Below are positions 1 to 20,418 of a DNA stretch of 64,000 bases, one piece after another. Position 1 is the first letter of the stretch; each line of letters opens with the position of its first letter. The translations under genes and the position numbers were made by a program. The stretch is from positions 15,329,105 to 15,393,104 of the forward strand of contig NC_053404.1 of NCBI RefSeq assembly GCF_016859285.1, in the 5' to 3' direction. The notes under the pieces are model-generated. The model saw only the letters and a program-made list of their open reading frames with translations, was not told the DNA's origin and did no database searches. The DNA comes from Xiphias gladius. Lineage: Eukaryota; Chordata; Actinopteri; Istiophoriformes; Xiphiidae.

Positions 1-3000
1 AGCAAAATGGCAAGTGGAAAAACACCCTAAACAATACCAGCTTGTTTGAGTGAAATGATTAGGCTAAATCACATTTGTTTGGCCAAAGCAGCTTAAAGCA
101 TGAAGCATGCATCTACACCAGCATAATAACACGGGGACTTGAGAGATTGACTGAAAAGTCTGACAAAACAACACAACAGTTAGGTCTAATGGCCTCATTC
201 TGTCTATGTTTATGTAACAGTTTTTTTTTTATAGCAGTGTGAAGTTTACATTTAAATGCTCAGCAGCAATGCAATCATGCACTGTGAGTGTTGCGATTAT
301 TGTTGTGCACCCAGCTATTTACAGCATTTACTTGTTTTCAGATCAAATGTGTACATGAACACACCTGTGCATCAGAGCGGATCTAGAAAACATCAAATAA
401 TAAGAGCTATGAGCTACACTCTTTTCAGTGATGTGGTTTTAATTTAGATTGAATTAAATATGCCTTTATGACATTTGGTTGACATTTTCCACAACTGTGA
501 TGAAGCCAAAGGGCCCAGATGATAACTGAGTAAATCATAGAGCTAATTAGCACTCAGTTTTGCCTTCTTATAATGATGTGACTAAATGTTTGGCACAAAA
601 TATAATCCAACACCTATATAGTTCTACCCTTCAGTCATGGAAGCCTTACCGCTAGTGTTACCTGAGGTTTGACTACTTCTTGTAAGTGCTCACTGTGCTC
701 GCTGGAACTTAGACTCTCACTCGACACGTATCCCTTTCAAGACGGGGCAATCTAATATGCCCTCAGCCTCGGGTCACCCCCTTCCTTCAGCAACAGCCGC
801 GCAGCTCCAGTAGTTAGTAACTTCATCTCATTCACATCATCTTTCACAAAAGGTGTGTCTGTTTACAAAACCCCGGCAAACGCAACACTTACCCCGTCGG
901 TGGGTACAAAGCCCCAGTCGAGTGATCTGGGCCTGGCAATGAAAGATGAAAGCTCAGACTGAGACTGGTGCTCTGAAGCACGTGTCTGGATGATGCTCTC
1001 ATCAGCCTTCAGATGGACAGGTGGAGGAAAAAGACGGCCAGGAGACGAGGACAGGGACGACGGGGGGGTTAAGGCTTGGCCAAGCTTGGAATAACTTCAT
1101 TCCCGTTTGATGCACTTTGATATGTGCACTCCACCTGAGCCCAGACTGTAAGTGTGAGGGGCGATGAGCAGGGACTTGTCAGACGCTTTATGGGATGCAC
1201 CGTTTGTTTATTAATCACTAGGTTCTGTGATGTGTCTCTCATCACCCCAACAGGTATAATTAAGCTTTAAAGGGCATGCAAGGCTTGATGTGTCTGCAAT
1301 TCATTTTGTTTTATCTCCTTGTTCCTTTTGAAGTCACTGCTGCATGGGTAAGGTGTAAATGTAGACTGTGGAGTGTGTGTGTATGCGCGTGTGTGTGCAT
1401 GTACAGTTGGTGAGTGTGTGTAAATCTCTGTATGGTCAGAGAGCTTCTTAATAAAGAATTTTCCTGCGGTTTCCATGTTGCATGACCTGAAATGTCTGCT
1501 TACACGCCAGCTTGTTTAGCCTGACACGTCTTGTTTAGTCTCAGTCGTTTGGAGGAGTGACAGTTCAAAGGTTGTCAGTTTCTGATGGCCAGGTATTGTG
1601 CTCCTTGTATGACATCTTGGGTTCCCAGCAGGCAGCTGTGGCGGCCTGTTTTTCAGCACAAGTATGTGACAAATGTTGGGGGGAAAATAAACACCAAGCT
1701 GTCTTGTTGGGATTGACGCAGCGCTATTGACCCTATCAAAAGGTCAAGCGAATTGGAATATACATCAGAGAAACGTTTGAATTTCATGAGCTCCTTCCCA
1801 CTTCATCTTTACTAAAATTGATTTGTGGTGTCAAATGAAATATGTTGAGTGGGACATCATGTAGGAATGTCAACAAGACACCACTGCGCATTACAAACTT
1901 TGATCTTTGATTACAGCTCTCTTTCAGCAAGATAAATTCTTAGATTTACCTTTTAAAAAATCTAGCAACCAACCTTAGGGGTTGTTTTCCTTTATTCCCA
2001 GCAAAATCATAAATCTGAAGTATCCATTTTGATAAGGCAATATAGGCATTCAATACACCTCTGCTACCGGTAAGTAGGACAAGCTATTGTCTATACCGTC
2101 CGATGTGCTTCTTCTTGATTCTGTTCCATTTGATTCTCTGTCAGGAGCAGGCACAGGTGTGAAAAGATGAGAAGCTCACCCGTTTACTTTGGCAGGAGAA
2201 ACTGAGCAGGCAAACAGCCAGTGGCCTGTCACTTCTCCCACTGGATCCCCCGGTTGTGTCCCCTCTCATGTGAGTGAATCGATGCAACTCATGCAGAAAT
2301 GTTACCTGGCATTTCAGATAACACGATGAGCACGGGTCAGGGGAAATTTTCAGAATCAGTCCTGCCTGGAGGAGCTCAAGTAAATTAAAAGTGGTATTTC
2401 TCTGACATAAATCACATTCATGTGGAATAACTGATTGTGTCACTGGCTTAGAACACTATATAACACTATATATTTTAACTGTCTCCAATCTTAGTTTTTC
2501 CACTATCCATCTTTCCCATCCCACGTCAGTTTGTATGCTGTCTCTCAAAGTCTTCTGTACTGAACTGAATGCACCATGGGAAGTGCAATTAAGTGGTGAC
2601 AGTCAAACATCACATCAGCAACTTCAAGTTTACAAATTATGAATTCATTCCATGCCAAAGGAAAAACCCTCAGATTTCGCTGTAACTACTGTTGACTTAT
2701 CATAACTGGAAGGAAATCTCGATAATAAGTAAATAGATGGTTAGTTATTTTAGTTATGGGGTTTATGTCATTAGTATAGTGTTACTTGATACTCGCTGTC
2801 AAACGATGCCATTAAAGCTTAGATTCATAAATAAACATTCATCAGATGATCGGAGGAATGGATTTGTTGAGACAGATAGTGGAAACAAAAACATCTGCGG
2901 CTGCACCTTTGGCACATTGAGTAACAAGTAAATAAGTGTTGCTATTTCACCTTTCATCACACACTAAAATTACAACAAGAAACCAAGAGGCTGTGCTTGT

Positions 3001-3261
3001 TTGGCAGAATCTCAACACACTTTGAAGTATGCAAGGGATGGTGAATGACTTGCCCTCTGAATGGTGAAGCAACGTGTCATTTAGACAGCAGAGATTTGAC
3101 TTTTTTTTAATGATTGGCTTTGCTTTGGACGGTCAGATTGTTTGGGGTTGTTTTACTAAAGCAAATGTTTGACAGCTTAATACTGGGGATGTTGTGTGGT
3201 GCAGTAGCAATGCACTGTACATGTGTTAAGCAATGTTTTCTATTATATATAAGTATATTTT

Positions 3262-3412
3262 TTTGAAATTTTATGCCTTTACTAGCCAGTGGAGAGAGGA
3301 GAGCTAAATGAGGAGAGATAAAGACGCGGAATGAATTGACCCAAACCTGGGACACTGGTACTATATGGTCAGTGCCCTAAACCCCGAGCCCACCAGGATG
3401 TCGCAGTGCTTT
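3262..3412. repeat. Diverged teleost interspersed repeat (SINE-like)
   Basis: The stretch reads like a worn copy of a common percomorph repeat. It has an internal 'agccagtgga(g)ag...gagaggagagctaaatgaggagagata' style purine-rich section, then 'aacctgggac' followed by a segment ending in 'gagcccaccaggatgtcgc'. In better preserved copies this end resembles a tRNA-like region with 'cgaacctgggac' and 'gagctaccaggacgcc'. The match is from memory of the family, not from a search. The family name is left open. Confidence 0.55.
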
Positions 3413-3802
3413 CTTACTGAACTTTAACTTTTGGCTTAATGAAAAACAGTATAGTTGAAGATGTTCAGTGGATAAATGGTTAAAAGTTAAAGCATGCACG
3501 TTGTAATCCCTCTCTGATTTTGGTGTTGAATGACACCATTCAAACTTACACCTCCCAGACCCCTGCCTTGCACCTGCCCAACACTATACAGTATGTACTC
3601 TATGCTAAGAGGGCCCACTTTGGCAGGAATTTCATCCCATTTGCAATAAAAGCCTTAAATTTAAATACTTTGTTGCGTACTGTATGTTTAGATGTATGTA
3701 TAATTGCACGACTGTGTACATGTAAGGGTATATGAAGATATACAGTATATATGGATATGAATGTAAATGAACATATGTGACAACTTGAATACTGTGTTTA
3801 TT

Positions 3803-4135
3803 AGGGTTGGGAATCATGACGATATATTCCATGAAACTATATAATGTGTCTACTGCTATCCCACACCCATACCATTTATAGTGTGGCATTTATCCATTTA
3901 ACATATCTGGCTGTATTATGCCTTGGTGGGCAATGGTGTAAATCAATGAGCAGGTGTGCTTTATGGCAATACTTGTTTTTTGATAAATGGAATGATATAC
4001 CTTTATTTGGTAGGTCTGACAGGTATTCATTGGATTAGCCAATAACGGACATTCCTGTCTGGTTATTTTATCCATAAGTAGTTTTCAATATCACAATGAA
4101 AAGAGGATTTTATCCATATCGTTCACCCCTAATGT
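3803..4135. repeat. Interspersed repeat family shared with 45545-45970
   Basis: This segment begins with 'gggttgggaatcatgacgat' and ends near 'atatcgttcacccctaatg'. A second diverged copy lies in lmbr1 intron 4. Shared landmarks are the 'ggttgg..at.atgatgatatat.ccatga' opening and the later 'gacattcc..tctg.ttattttagccataa' section. Neither copy encodes a protein. The class is unknown, but repetition within the window makes it a dispersed element rather than unique DNA. Confidence 0.55.
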
Positions 4136-7100
4136 GTATCGGTCTATTTTCATTTAAGACATGTATATAAAGATGAAGCAAATTTTTTTTTGGCAAAGGT
4201 TTAATTCTTTATTTATTTATTCTCAGACATTCTGTCAGGGTTGGTAACCTGTTGGCAGTTTTCATCTGTGAGCACAATTTAGGGGTCCATCATACTTATA
4301 TGTTTATATATATACTTATATACTGAGATCTTTGAGTATACTTAATTTTGTGACTTTTCCCGTGTTAATGCACAACATAATCAGAATCCAGTTACTGCAG
4401 AATTAGTATATAGTTTGGGACACAAAATTTAGGACATGTCCTTTAACATGATCCTGAAAAATAATATTTAGTATGTGAAAAATAACAACAAAAAATGTAA
4501 ATACAAACTATATGGACCCTTTAAAGTTGCTCACCTGTTATTGGCCCACTTTTTTCTTTAACCGTGTTAAATTTTGTGTGTTGATGTGCTAAATATGGCT
4601 CTTCCCACCATTGCCCCACCCCTTATAACCTAAATATGGATTCATCCATAGTAGTACATGTAAGGTAGGAGGAGGAGACAGTGGGGTCCTGTGGAGACGC
4701 GGAAAGTCCCCAGTTATGTGGTAATTCTAGAGAGTGGTTGTGATATTTATTCTTATTACCCAAAGAACTTGGCATTTATGAGACTTACCACAAACACATT
4801 CCCCACAGCACAGGCAAAAACTTCAGGCTGTGCCCTTGTTCAATCAGATGAAATAGCTGCTGCTGCTGCTGATTTATGGTGGAGTTTGGAAGGAAGTCTC
4901 CTGCGACCCTGCTTATTTAAATTCAGGAGGTCCTTTAAAAAAATTAAATAAGTTAATTGCATTTACAGTAGTTCTTCTTTGAGAACGTTGATGGAATATG
5001 TCTGTAAATATACACAGCGATGACAAACACTGCTCTGTATATCCTGACCAAGGATTATACTTTTTAATTAATGATCTTAGAAATATAATCAAAAAGCGTT
5101 TACCTTCTGTAGCAATGATGGATCTGGGAATTACATCAGACAAATCTGATGTCAAGTTTTCAATCAAGCTTCTTTTAATTATCGGAAATACTGCCATACA
5201 TTGTGCCTACAACATCCTACAAAGGTCAGTTTTACTTAAGGTATGATTGGACTCCACTGGATATGCATTGTATGTAATCAGGATGAAATAGAATGTGTAG
5301 TTGTCATGCCTCTCAGACACAGCGGGGGCAGCAGGATTTTCAGTGCTCATGTCTTCACAGGGCACAATTTATTGCTATTACGATGGTCTATTTCTAGCCA
5401 TAGTGATGGATTCTGCTCAATTATTGTCCATTACGGAGAATGATGGCCGCACAACCATGCCAGATATTATGGGTCCCCGCTGCAGTGACATTACATTTAG
5501 ATCATCTCATGTTCAACTCAGCCAAAAGAGGCCTAAACTGAAAGTTTCTTGTTTTGTAATGGATTATTGTAGTCATTCCTAACCTTTTGTGCCTGTGATC
5601 AGTCATTATTATTATTATTATTATTATCATTACCCCATGTCTAATTGTAGACCCATATCACAGGTTGTAGTATATCTGCTAGTTGGGAGCATGTGAGCAA
5701 TTCACTCAGTGATTTTCTCCTCTTTCAATTCTTTAATTTGAATAATTTTTAGAGGCCTGAAAGACATAGTAATTCACACAAAAAAAAAAACATCTGAGAA
5801 AAATCCAAAATAGATAATAATTTTTTGGCTGGTTTTACTGTTTAATTCCCGAGTAATAACCTGGTGACCCCTTTACATCAGATCTATTGTGCGTCCCAAC
5901 CCCCAGGTTACAAATGTTAGCATGACTGACTAAATGGCTTACTGTAGTAACCTAACCCAGCATTACTGCCAAGGCCAAGGTGTTTATCATTTATTGACTA
6001 CATTTTGTGAGGTTGCAGATTACGTTTTTAAAATAGCCTTTCTCATACTCGCAGGTTTCCAATGTGTAGTACTTCCCCACTGTGGGAAAGCTGGTCTCGA
6101 ATAGGCCTAACATTAGCTTCTCCTGCTCCTCCGGATTTTGGGAAGTTTAAGCTGCAGAAACCCCAGCCAAACTTACTGACCCAGGCAGCATTACATTTGC
6201 CACATTATGAATAATAGAGGATAAATATATTGCTTGTCAAAGCTTGTCATTACATTTTTCAGCATCCTACTTATAATACTAAGATTAACTAGCCCTACAC
6301 TGTAATACAAGACCAACGCTGTTTCTTATTTTCAATATCTTTTATGTGAATCATCAACTGGTGAGGATGCTGACTTTTTTCCTTGGAGATTTAACTTTAG
6401 CCTTAGTATTTTAGCCTGATATCAGATAGGTAGGAAGTGCATATTAAAGACATTTTTACAGGGCCCCCATTTTAAAATGAGCCAGCTGGAAATACTGTAT
6501 TAAAAAGTCAACCGTAGACATGTTTTCAACCTCTGATGGAGCTAATGTTAGCTTCATTAACTAGCTAGGTACAGCTGGTAAATTTTACCAGTGACAGTTG
6601 TCTTTCTAGCCATCCAAATCGACAGTTGCCAGCTAGAAATGGGAAGCTTGCTTTTGTTTACCACTTTCTGAAATCATAGATCCATTGTTAAAAAATTACC
6701 ATGATTTTCTTATGGCGTAACTGCCAACATTATCGTTGTAAACTGCTAATTATCTAACAGTTTTCCTACATGCTGGTGCTGATCCCATGCACCACACTAT
6801 ATCCAATAAGTAAACCCTTAATAGCCATCCTCTTGTTTTCAATATGTTCATGCCTGAAAAATAGAGAAGAATTGGGAAATAGAGGGTGAGCTTGTTTTAT
6901 TCCTGGCATCTGGATGCTGCAGTGGCTGTCGTCTCGCCAGAGCTCAGGCTGGGAGTCAGCACAAACTGGAGGTAATTGAGAGGGAGAAGTCCAAGCCAGT
7001 TGCACAGTGGGGCCTCCATGGTCCCCTGAATGCCACCATAGCCCCTAGTCGACATTAATCAAAATGCCCGATCAATAACTTCTCAAGTGCTAATAAGCAA

Positions 7101-7289
7101 TGGCACATTTCGTGATATGTGAGCCCCTTCATCATTTCAAATACCCGGAGATTTATAGGAAATCCATTGTTAGGTCCAAAGTATGAGGTAATGTAGCACT
7201 TAGTAAATGAAGTAAAACCAAAAGCCTGGGGTGATTTGTATTTCATTTACAAAGGACATGTCTAATCATTAGAAGCTCCACCTCTCTGA

Positions 7290-7600
7290 AAAGCAACCAA
7301 ATGGCTGTAATGATGGCTGTGTTCCTTACTCAGCAATGACGCAGGAGACAACAGCAAATAGCAAAGACTCGCTGTCCTCCACCCCTGACTGGTTCACTCC
7401 CAGATAGCTATGGGGGTCTCCTATCCTCCATGGAGTCATTAAAGCCATGTTAGGGAAGCATTATGGGTCAAGTCATAAAATAATTCGATTTCTGTCCCCC
7501 TCCACTGTCTTCTATCAAATTGATTGGTCTCCCGGTCATCTCACTGGCTGACATAATTGTTAATTAACCCTTATGGGCTGCCCTCTCTCATCTATATCTC
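7290..7600. promoter_or_regulatory. Candidate conserved non-coding element upstream of shh
   Basis: The block lacks simple repeats and open frames. It is dense in homeodomain-type cores (ATTGATTGG near 7518, TGTTAATTAACCC near 7556, AAATAATTCGATT near 7476) within moderately GC-rich sequence. This texture is typical of developmental enhancers, and the position between shh and rnf32 is where SHH brain and epithelial enhancers lie in other vertebrates. I cannot show conservation without an alignment, so this is a prediction from composition and context. Confidence 0.35.
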
Positions 7601-8139
7601 ATGGCAATTACTCATTTGACAACAAAGCAATATATCACAGTGTACAATGTATGGACACAGACTTGTTTTATGAGTATGAAATGACTCAGTATCATGAAAG
7701 TGTTGCTCATTTACTCACATCTAGATGCTTAATTTACGTAAGTACTGATTAGCGTCATGTTTGTTTCACATGATGTTATCTACAGGTTAAATCTTGGCAG
7801 CTTTGTCTCAACTGTTTGATTATTTTCCTTTTGAACCTGCTGTTGGTGCAAATTTGCAAAACAGCTCCTCTGCACAGGCTTTTTTTTTTTTTTTTTTTTT
7901 TTACCTTTTGCTTAAGTCATCAGCTCTTTGCACGTCAAGGTGCGTTGTCTTTTCAAAAATACCACAGATCAGGTAAAGAGGTCCGGGGGAAGAAAGTTAA
8001 ATAAAAAGCTCTTTAAAATGGTATTCATAAAGAAAAAGACAAACAGTGTCCCTGTTGAAAATAAACGCGCACACTGAAATCCATTCTGATGACAGTTGGA
8101 AGAATGCAGGCTTTATGGGGGACTTGAGCCCCATCTTTG

Positions 8140-8520
8140 CCATATCTTTTAAGCATGATTATTTACTTAAAACAACAAACCAAAGCCCCAAGTCTGGCAT
8201 TGTGGGGACAGGCCTTTGATTGAGCTCTGAGCTTGAATTCTTAACTAATAAATTGTTCCACGCCTTTGTCTGGGGCATTAACAACAGTGGTCTGCGTTTT
8301 TCTTGCCCTAATCTCAAGAATGCAGCAGCCTCTTGAGAAGCTCAGGGGTTTCCTCCTCTCCCAGAGCCAGATCTTCACTTTGTTTTCTTAGAGGACTCCC
8401 TGGATTGACAGGCCTCACCGTTAGCCCTCTCCTCGGCCATCTGTTTTCACTGATTCTGACTGAGCACATCAAAGTCAATCAAGACTGCAAAGCATTTTAA
8501 AAGTCACACACCCCTGCACT
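8140..8520. promoter_or_regulatory. Candidate conserved non-coding element upstream of shh
   Basis: Complex non-repetitive sequence with no open frame. It contains several AT-rich homeodomain or SOX-like cores (CTTTGATTGAGC, CATTAACAACAGTGG, CATCAAAGTCAATCAAGACTG) embedded in GC-rich DNA. It ends where a TG-rich section begins near 8580. The context is the inferred shh upstream region. Conservation is not demonstrated. Confidence 0.3.
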
Positions 8521-8883
8521 GTGTGTGAGAAATAAAGCAAACTTTTCATCAGGCTCACAAAAAGACAAAAAGAGATGGTTTGGACTGTGTGTTTGTGTGT
8601 ATGGTTTTCCATGTAAGAGTGACCTGTGAGGGATCCCTTAGCTCACAGCACAGGTATGAGCAGCTTAGCTTTGTTCAATGCCTACTCTGACGACAGCTTG
8701 GTGAGTCACCTAGACACATAGACTAACCTCCTTTGGTCAGGTTCCAAATGTTCACTGACACCTCCCTGACAATAAAATAATCATTAGTGAGATTGAGACA
8801 CTGCACGTAGTTTTCAAAGAGCAAAATTATCTTTGCATGGTGATATAAGGGGATTGAAAACTTTGTAAATGTAGAGCTATCAG

Positions 8884-9470
8884 CAGTGGTGTTATCCATA
8901 CAATGGTGTAGAATTAACAGTAAGTATAAGTACAGAAATATTATCAGGAAAATCCACTTAAACATCCAAAGTAAAAGTACTCATTATGCAGCAGAATGCA
9001 TATACACATACATACATACATCAGTCCTATATTATTTTATGTAACACTATTTCATTACCATTAAAAATGAAAGAACATATTGAAGTATTTTACTTTCAAG
9101 AGATCAAATTTAACTACTTCACATGCTGCTGGGTAGTTTACATACATCATATTATATAAATCCATTCATCTGCAATCTAATCTATTAATCTACAAAGTAC
9201 CTGGTAATTATATCTGTCAGGTAAATTAACCTAAGTGGTTAATTTCTCTCTGAAATTTAGTGATGTACAAGTATAAAGTTCAAGTTAATTTACTTGCCAG
9301 TGAGTTTTTGAGATATCATTAATTTGTTTTCTCTGTGGCTTAACAAAGTTGCAACCCCATCCCATTATTATTTTTCAAAATCTAAATTTAAAAAAAAAAA
9401 TCACTACAAGTTATACTTCCGTACAGCACTTGAGTAAATGTACTTGTTTACATTCCACCACTATTTAGAA
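8884..9470. repeat. Percomorph inverted-terminal repeat element
   Basis: The element opens with 'cagtggtgttatcc' and closes with 'acattccaccactat', so its ends are short inverted copies (CAGTGGTG against CACCACT). Inside are the family landmarks 'aaagtaaaagtactcattatgcagcagaatg' (in part) and 'cacttgagtaaatgtacttg'. I recognise this as a very abundant non-autonomous repeat of spiny-rayed fishes. It has no coding capacity. It lies directly upstream of the rnf32 promoter and marks the edge of the shh-side intergenic region. Confidence 0.7.
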
Positions 9471-9659
9471 ACCACTGAATAAAAATTAATATTACATAAT
9501 TTTGAAGTTGTATAATTTAAAACACAGAGAGGCTTTAATAGGCTATTGAGAGATTCATCATATATCAATATTTAAATATTACATTAAATATTATGAAATA
9601 TTACAAGAAATCAAAACGCGCCACACAGTTGAATTTATGCTGTTTTTAAATCGGAAACC

Positions 9660-9775
9660 ATAACCAATCAGCTAACCCAGAGATCTCAGCTCAGCCAATC
9701 AGAGGCAGCGATGAGGCTCCGCGGTGGTGACGCGAAGGGCGGGGACAGGTTACCTGGTAACAACTCAAACACTGT
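9660..9775 (+). promoter_or_regulatory. rnf32: rnf32 core promoter: two CCAAT boxes and an X-box
   Basis: Two CCAAT boxes in CCAATCAG context sit at 9664-9668 and 9695-9699, 31 bp apart, the three-helical-turn spacing typical of NF-Y promoters. A GC-rich patch follows (9718-9745). Then comes a perfect inverted repeat GTTACC-T-GGTAAC at 9749-9761, which fits the RFX-factor X-box. No TATA box is evident, and transcription probably begins shortly after the X-box. X-box promoters are characteristic of cilia genes. The sites are seen directly; their use is inferred. Confidence 0.6.
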
Positions 9776-10071
9776 TGATAGGATGGCAATGCGGAAGGTT
9801 TGGATTTTCGCTTCACTTTGTTAATTTGTTCATTCATGAAAAAGTCTTAATATGAAGAACTGCGGCAGATTTATCATCAGGGTTTCGCCATATCTGTACA
9901 TTTAGTCTTTAGACTCTGACCGGCTTGTGTCCTAGAATGAAGTTAAAGCGCTCCGTTGTCTGTTTTGCACCTGCTAGTTTAATGAGATAGAGAACACCTG
10001 CGTGAACTGAGCTACACGCGGTTCAGTTCACAGTAAGAATAACCAAAATAATGTTTTAATCAATGTATAAA

Positions 10072-17748
<7,677 letters not shown>

Positions 17749-18345
17749 AACAGGTACAAATTTATGCAAGATAGCATTTTAAATCATCCCATCTAGTAAC
17801 ATTTATAGTCTCAAGTACCCTGTACTTAAAGAAAGCAAAATCATTACATCTTACGATAACAAGATGAAAGGAATAATTTGGTATTTACTATTTCTGGAAA
17901 TTTTATTTATTCACTTTCTTGCAGAGTGTGTTTACAGGGTGTTATGTTTTATCCAAGCACAGTATACAACTCCCCGTAAATACACAAGCTGCCATGTTTA
18001 CATTGTTGTTTGTGTACGGATTAAACAAGTGAAATTTAATTTGTTAGTGAGCTTTAGGGCTGCTGATAGGTCATTCATTTATTTATTTTACCTTTGGACA
18101 GAGCCAGGCTAGTTGCTCATCCTGCTTCCCGTCTCTATGCTAAGCTAAACTAAGCTAAGGTAATTGGGCCCTCTAGCTCCGTACCTAGTGCAAAAGCATG
18201 AGAATTGTATTGCTCTTCTTACCTAATTCTCAGCAAGAAGCGAATAAGTGTATTTCCCAAAAATTTGTAATATTCATTTAAGTAATTTGTCAACCACCAC
18301 TGATGTCCTGGATGCCGCAATAATAAACAAAAAGATGTTGAAGCA
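17749..18345 (+). other. rnf32: rnf32 3' UTR (predicted)
   Basis: The region after the rnf32 stop codon has no AATAAA until 18322-18327, where AATAAA occurs in 'gccgcaataataaacaaaaag'. If that signal is used, the 3' UTR is about 600 nt and mostly made of a foldback repeat (17866-18268). An earlier variant signal is possible. The UTR would end facing, and perhaps overlapping, the lmbr1 transcript end. Confidence 0.4.
17866..18268. repeat. Foldback (long terminal inverted repeat) element, copy 1
   Basis: The left part reads 'gaaaggaataatttggtatt...tttctgg' followed by 'ttcactttcttgca'. The right part reads 'cagcaagaagcgaataagtgt' followed by 'atttcccaaaaatttgta', roughly the inverse of the left. 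The middle includes the landmark 'gagccaggctagttgctc...gtctctatgctaagctaa'. The same architecture occurs at 25255-25856 and 37600-37920, so this is a dispersed non-autonomous, MITE-like element. It sits in the predicted rnf32 3' UTR. Confidence 0.6.
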
Positions 18346-20418
18346 TTTTCTACTTTTATTTGCAAACACATATACATCAAAATAACAGAACGTAAATTTA
18401 GCAAACTGAGAAATTGTAAAAAATACATTCACAAGACATGTACCAAAAATTACATGCAGAGACTGATTGACATACAGACAGAAATAAAAGCTGCTTGACT
18501 TACAGTACAGGCCAACTCTGAACTTTTGAGACCCCCACACAACACAGATGTACTGTAAAGGCAACCAGAAAAGCTCGCTTGAATAAAAAACAGACCCGTC
18601 TGCTCTCACCAGAGAAGGTACTGCGAGGAGAATGATTGTGATGCTTTATTAGGGCTTTGATGCCTCCCGGCCAGGTATTGCAGAGCCCAGAGTCCAGTGT
18701 CGCCACAATCTGCAACTGAGTAAATATAAGCACAACTATGAGGGAGTTGTAAAAGAAATCCACATTGAGCCATTTTAGTGATTGTAGTTCATACAGATCG
18801 AATAATAAAATTCTTTTAACTAATTAATCTGAGTTAAAATTCTCTTATTTACAGTATCATCCTTTTTGCTTTACCAAATTACTTTGTGCCATCTTGATTT
18901 TTCAGAAGTATCCAGTGATCAGCATGGTCCTAACATCAATAAAATAGCTGAAGACACACAGTACGAGCATGAGATGGCATACAACGTTCTAGAAAATCTA
19001 CCAAATGTTTCTGCCAGTAGAGAGTTGGGTAACTGGGACTCTTGGAATTAGAAACATGGTCCTGCTTTAGGTTTGGGATGCTAAGAGCTGTTATATGTAT
19101 AGATCACCCTTTACAAAACATTCTCAGGTCTGATTTGCCCATTTTGGAAGATAGCTTTAGCATGAATTGTTTGAGAATTGCAAATTTGTCTTTAAATCCA
19201 GTCTTTGTAATACAGCAACAACCAATGGTAGACAGCTTGTAAAAACATTCCCTGTCCTGAGAAGAAAAGTTTCAAATGCATATATAAATTAAAATTCCTT
19301 AATACCTTTTCTTTTGTCATCGTCATCATGTCATATTGGTCACCACAAAAAACGACATTTATAAAACCATAAAAACATAATTTGATCGCCCAACCTCGCT
19401 CCTACAAGAGCTCAAGTTTTGTGTGTAATGAATGAGTCTCAAAATGGAGCATCTGACTATGAGAGTTACTGTGACAACATTCATGGCAAAAAAAAAGTAG
19501 TATCTAGCTGAAACTGGGTGGTGTACAGGGGATCACAGTGGAACTGTCCAGAAACAATGTACATGTACACATATATACATGTACATAAACAGACTTCACA
19601 GAACAGCAGAAAACCTTAACATTAAGCCTGTGAGATGCTTGTCGTATAAGGCATTTAAGGTGGTTCTGCAGACAAAGAACATCACAGTTCAGAAGATTAT
19701 GCAGCAATACAACAACATGTAAATGGGGCCTGAGTCACCAAGTCTTTCTGCCATCTGCAAACTTGCTCATTTTTCACACATGGACTCTGTATGTGAAGAT
19801 TGTTACAGGTTTGCATTATATTTAGGTGTTTATTTTAAAAAAACAAAAAAACAACAAAATACAGATTGCTTAGTGAGTCAGACCCTCAGTGAGCCCAATA
19901 TTTACATCCAATTAATGCAACAGAGGTATGAAACACAATTTAATATGTACATGTAAATACATTTAAAAAATGACAACTCTGATCAATTTTTCTGTGCCCT
20001 GTGAATTTGAAATATTTTGTGGATGAACAATAATATGACGACATTTTCTCATGTGCATAATAACATTTTAGGAAACACAACTACAGGCTCAGCTCCAAAT
20101 GCACTAAAGCATTCTGCTCATTGGCTATTAAGTCGATAAAGCCCCTATATAGTTTCCCATTTGTAAAGTAGCTCAAGTCAAATCTAGAGCACCTCAAAAA
20201 AGGTCTTACCCTACTTCATACAAACTAATGACATCATCAATAAAGTTAAAGCGCACTTTAGTAAAGCCAAATAAAAAAGACGGTTGACAGCACGAGTGCT
20301 AAAATCTGAGGCCTATCAGTAACGACAGTACCAATGCATATGTGAACTGTAACGACACCGTGCTGTTTTACCGAACTATGATGTGCGTGAATAAATGACT
20401 TCTTTCATGCCTCACAGA

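Larger units (their letters stand above)
1..8880. other. Gene-free DNA, inferred shh-proximal regulatory side
   Basis: I see no convincing gene in this stretch. All open frames are short, lack plausible splice partners and match no family I recognise. In the conserved vertebrate order, SHH lies beyond the left edge and is transcribed away from rnf32, so this is the upstream side of shh, where long-range enhancers sit. Three parts look like complex, non-repetitive sequence rather than drifting intergenic DNA: about 620-1250, 7290-7600 and 8140-8520. Simple sequence includes an ATT run near 5604-5628 and a T23 run at 7880-7902. Two interspersed repeats (3262-3412 and 3803-4135) are listed separately. 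The synteny argument is inference; shh itself is not visible. Confidence 0.6.
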
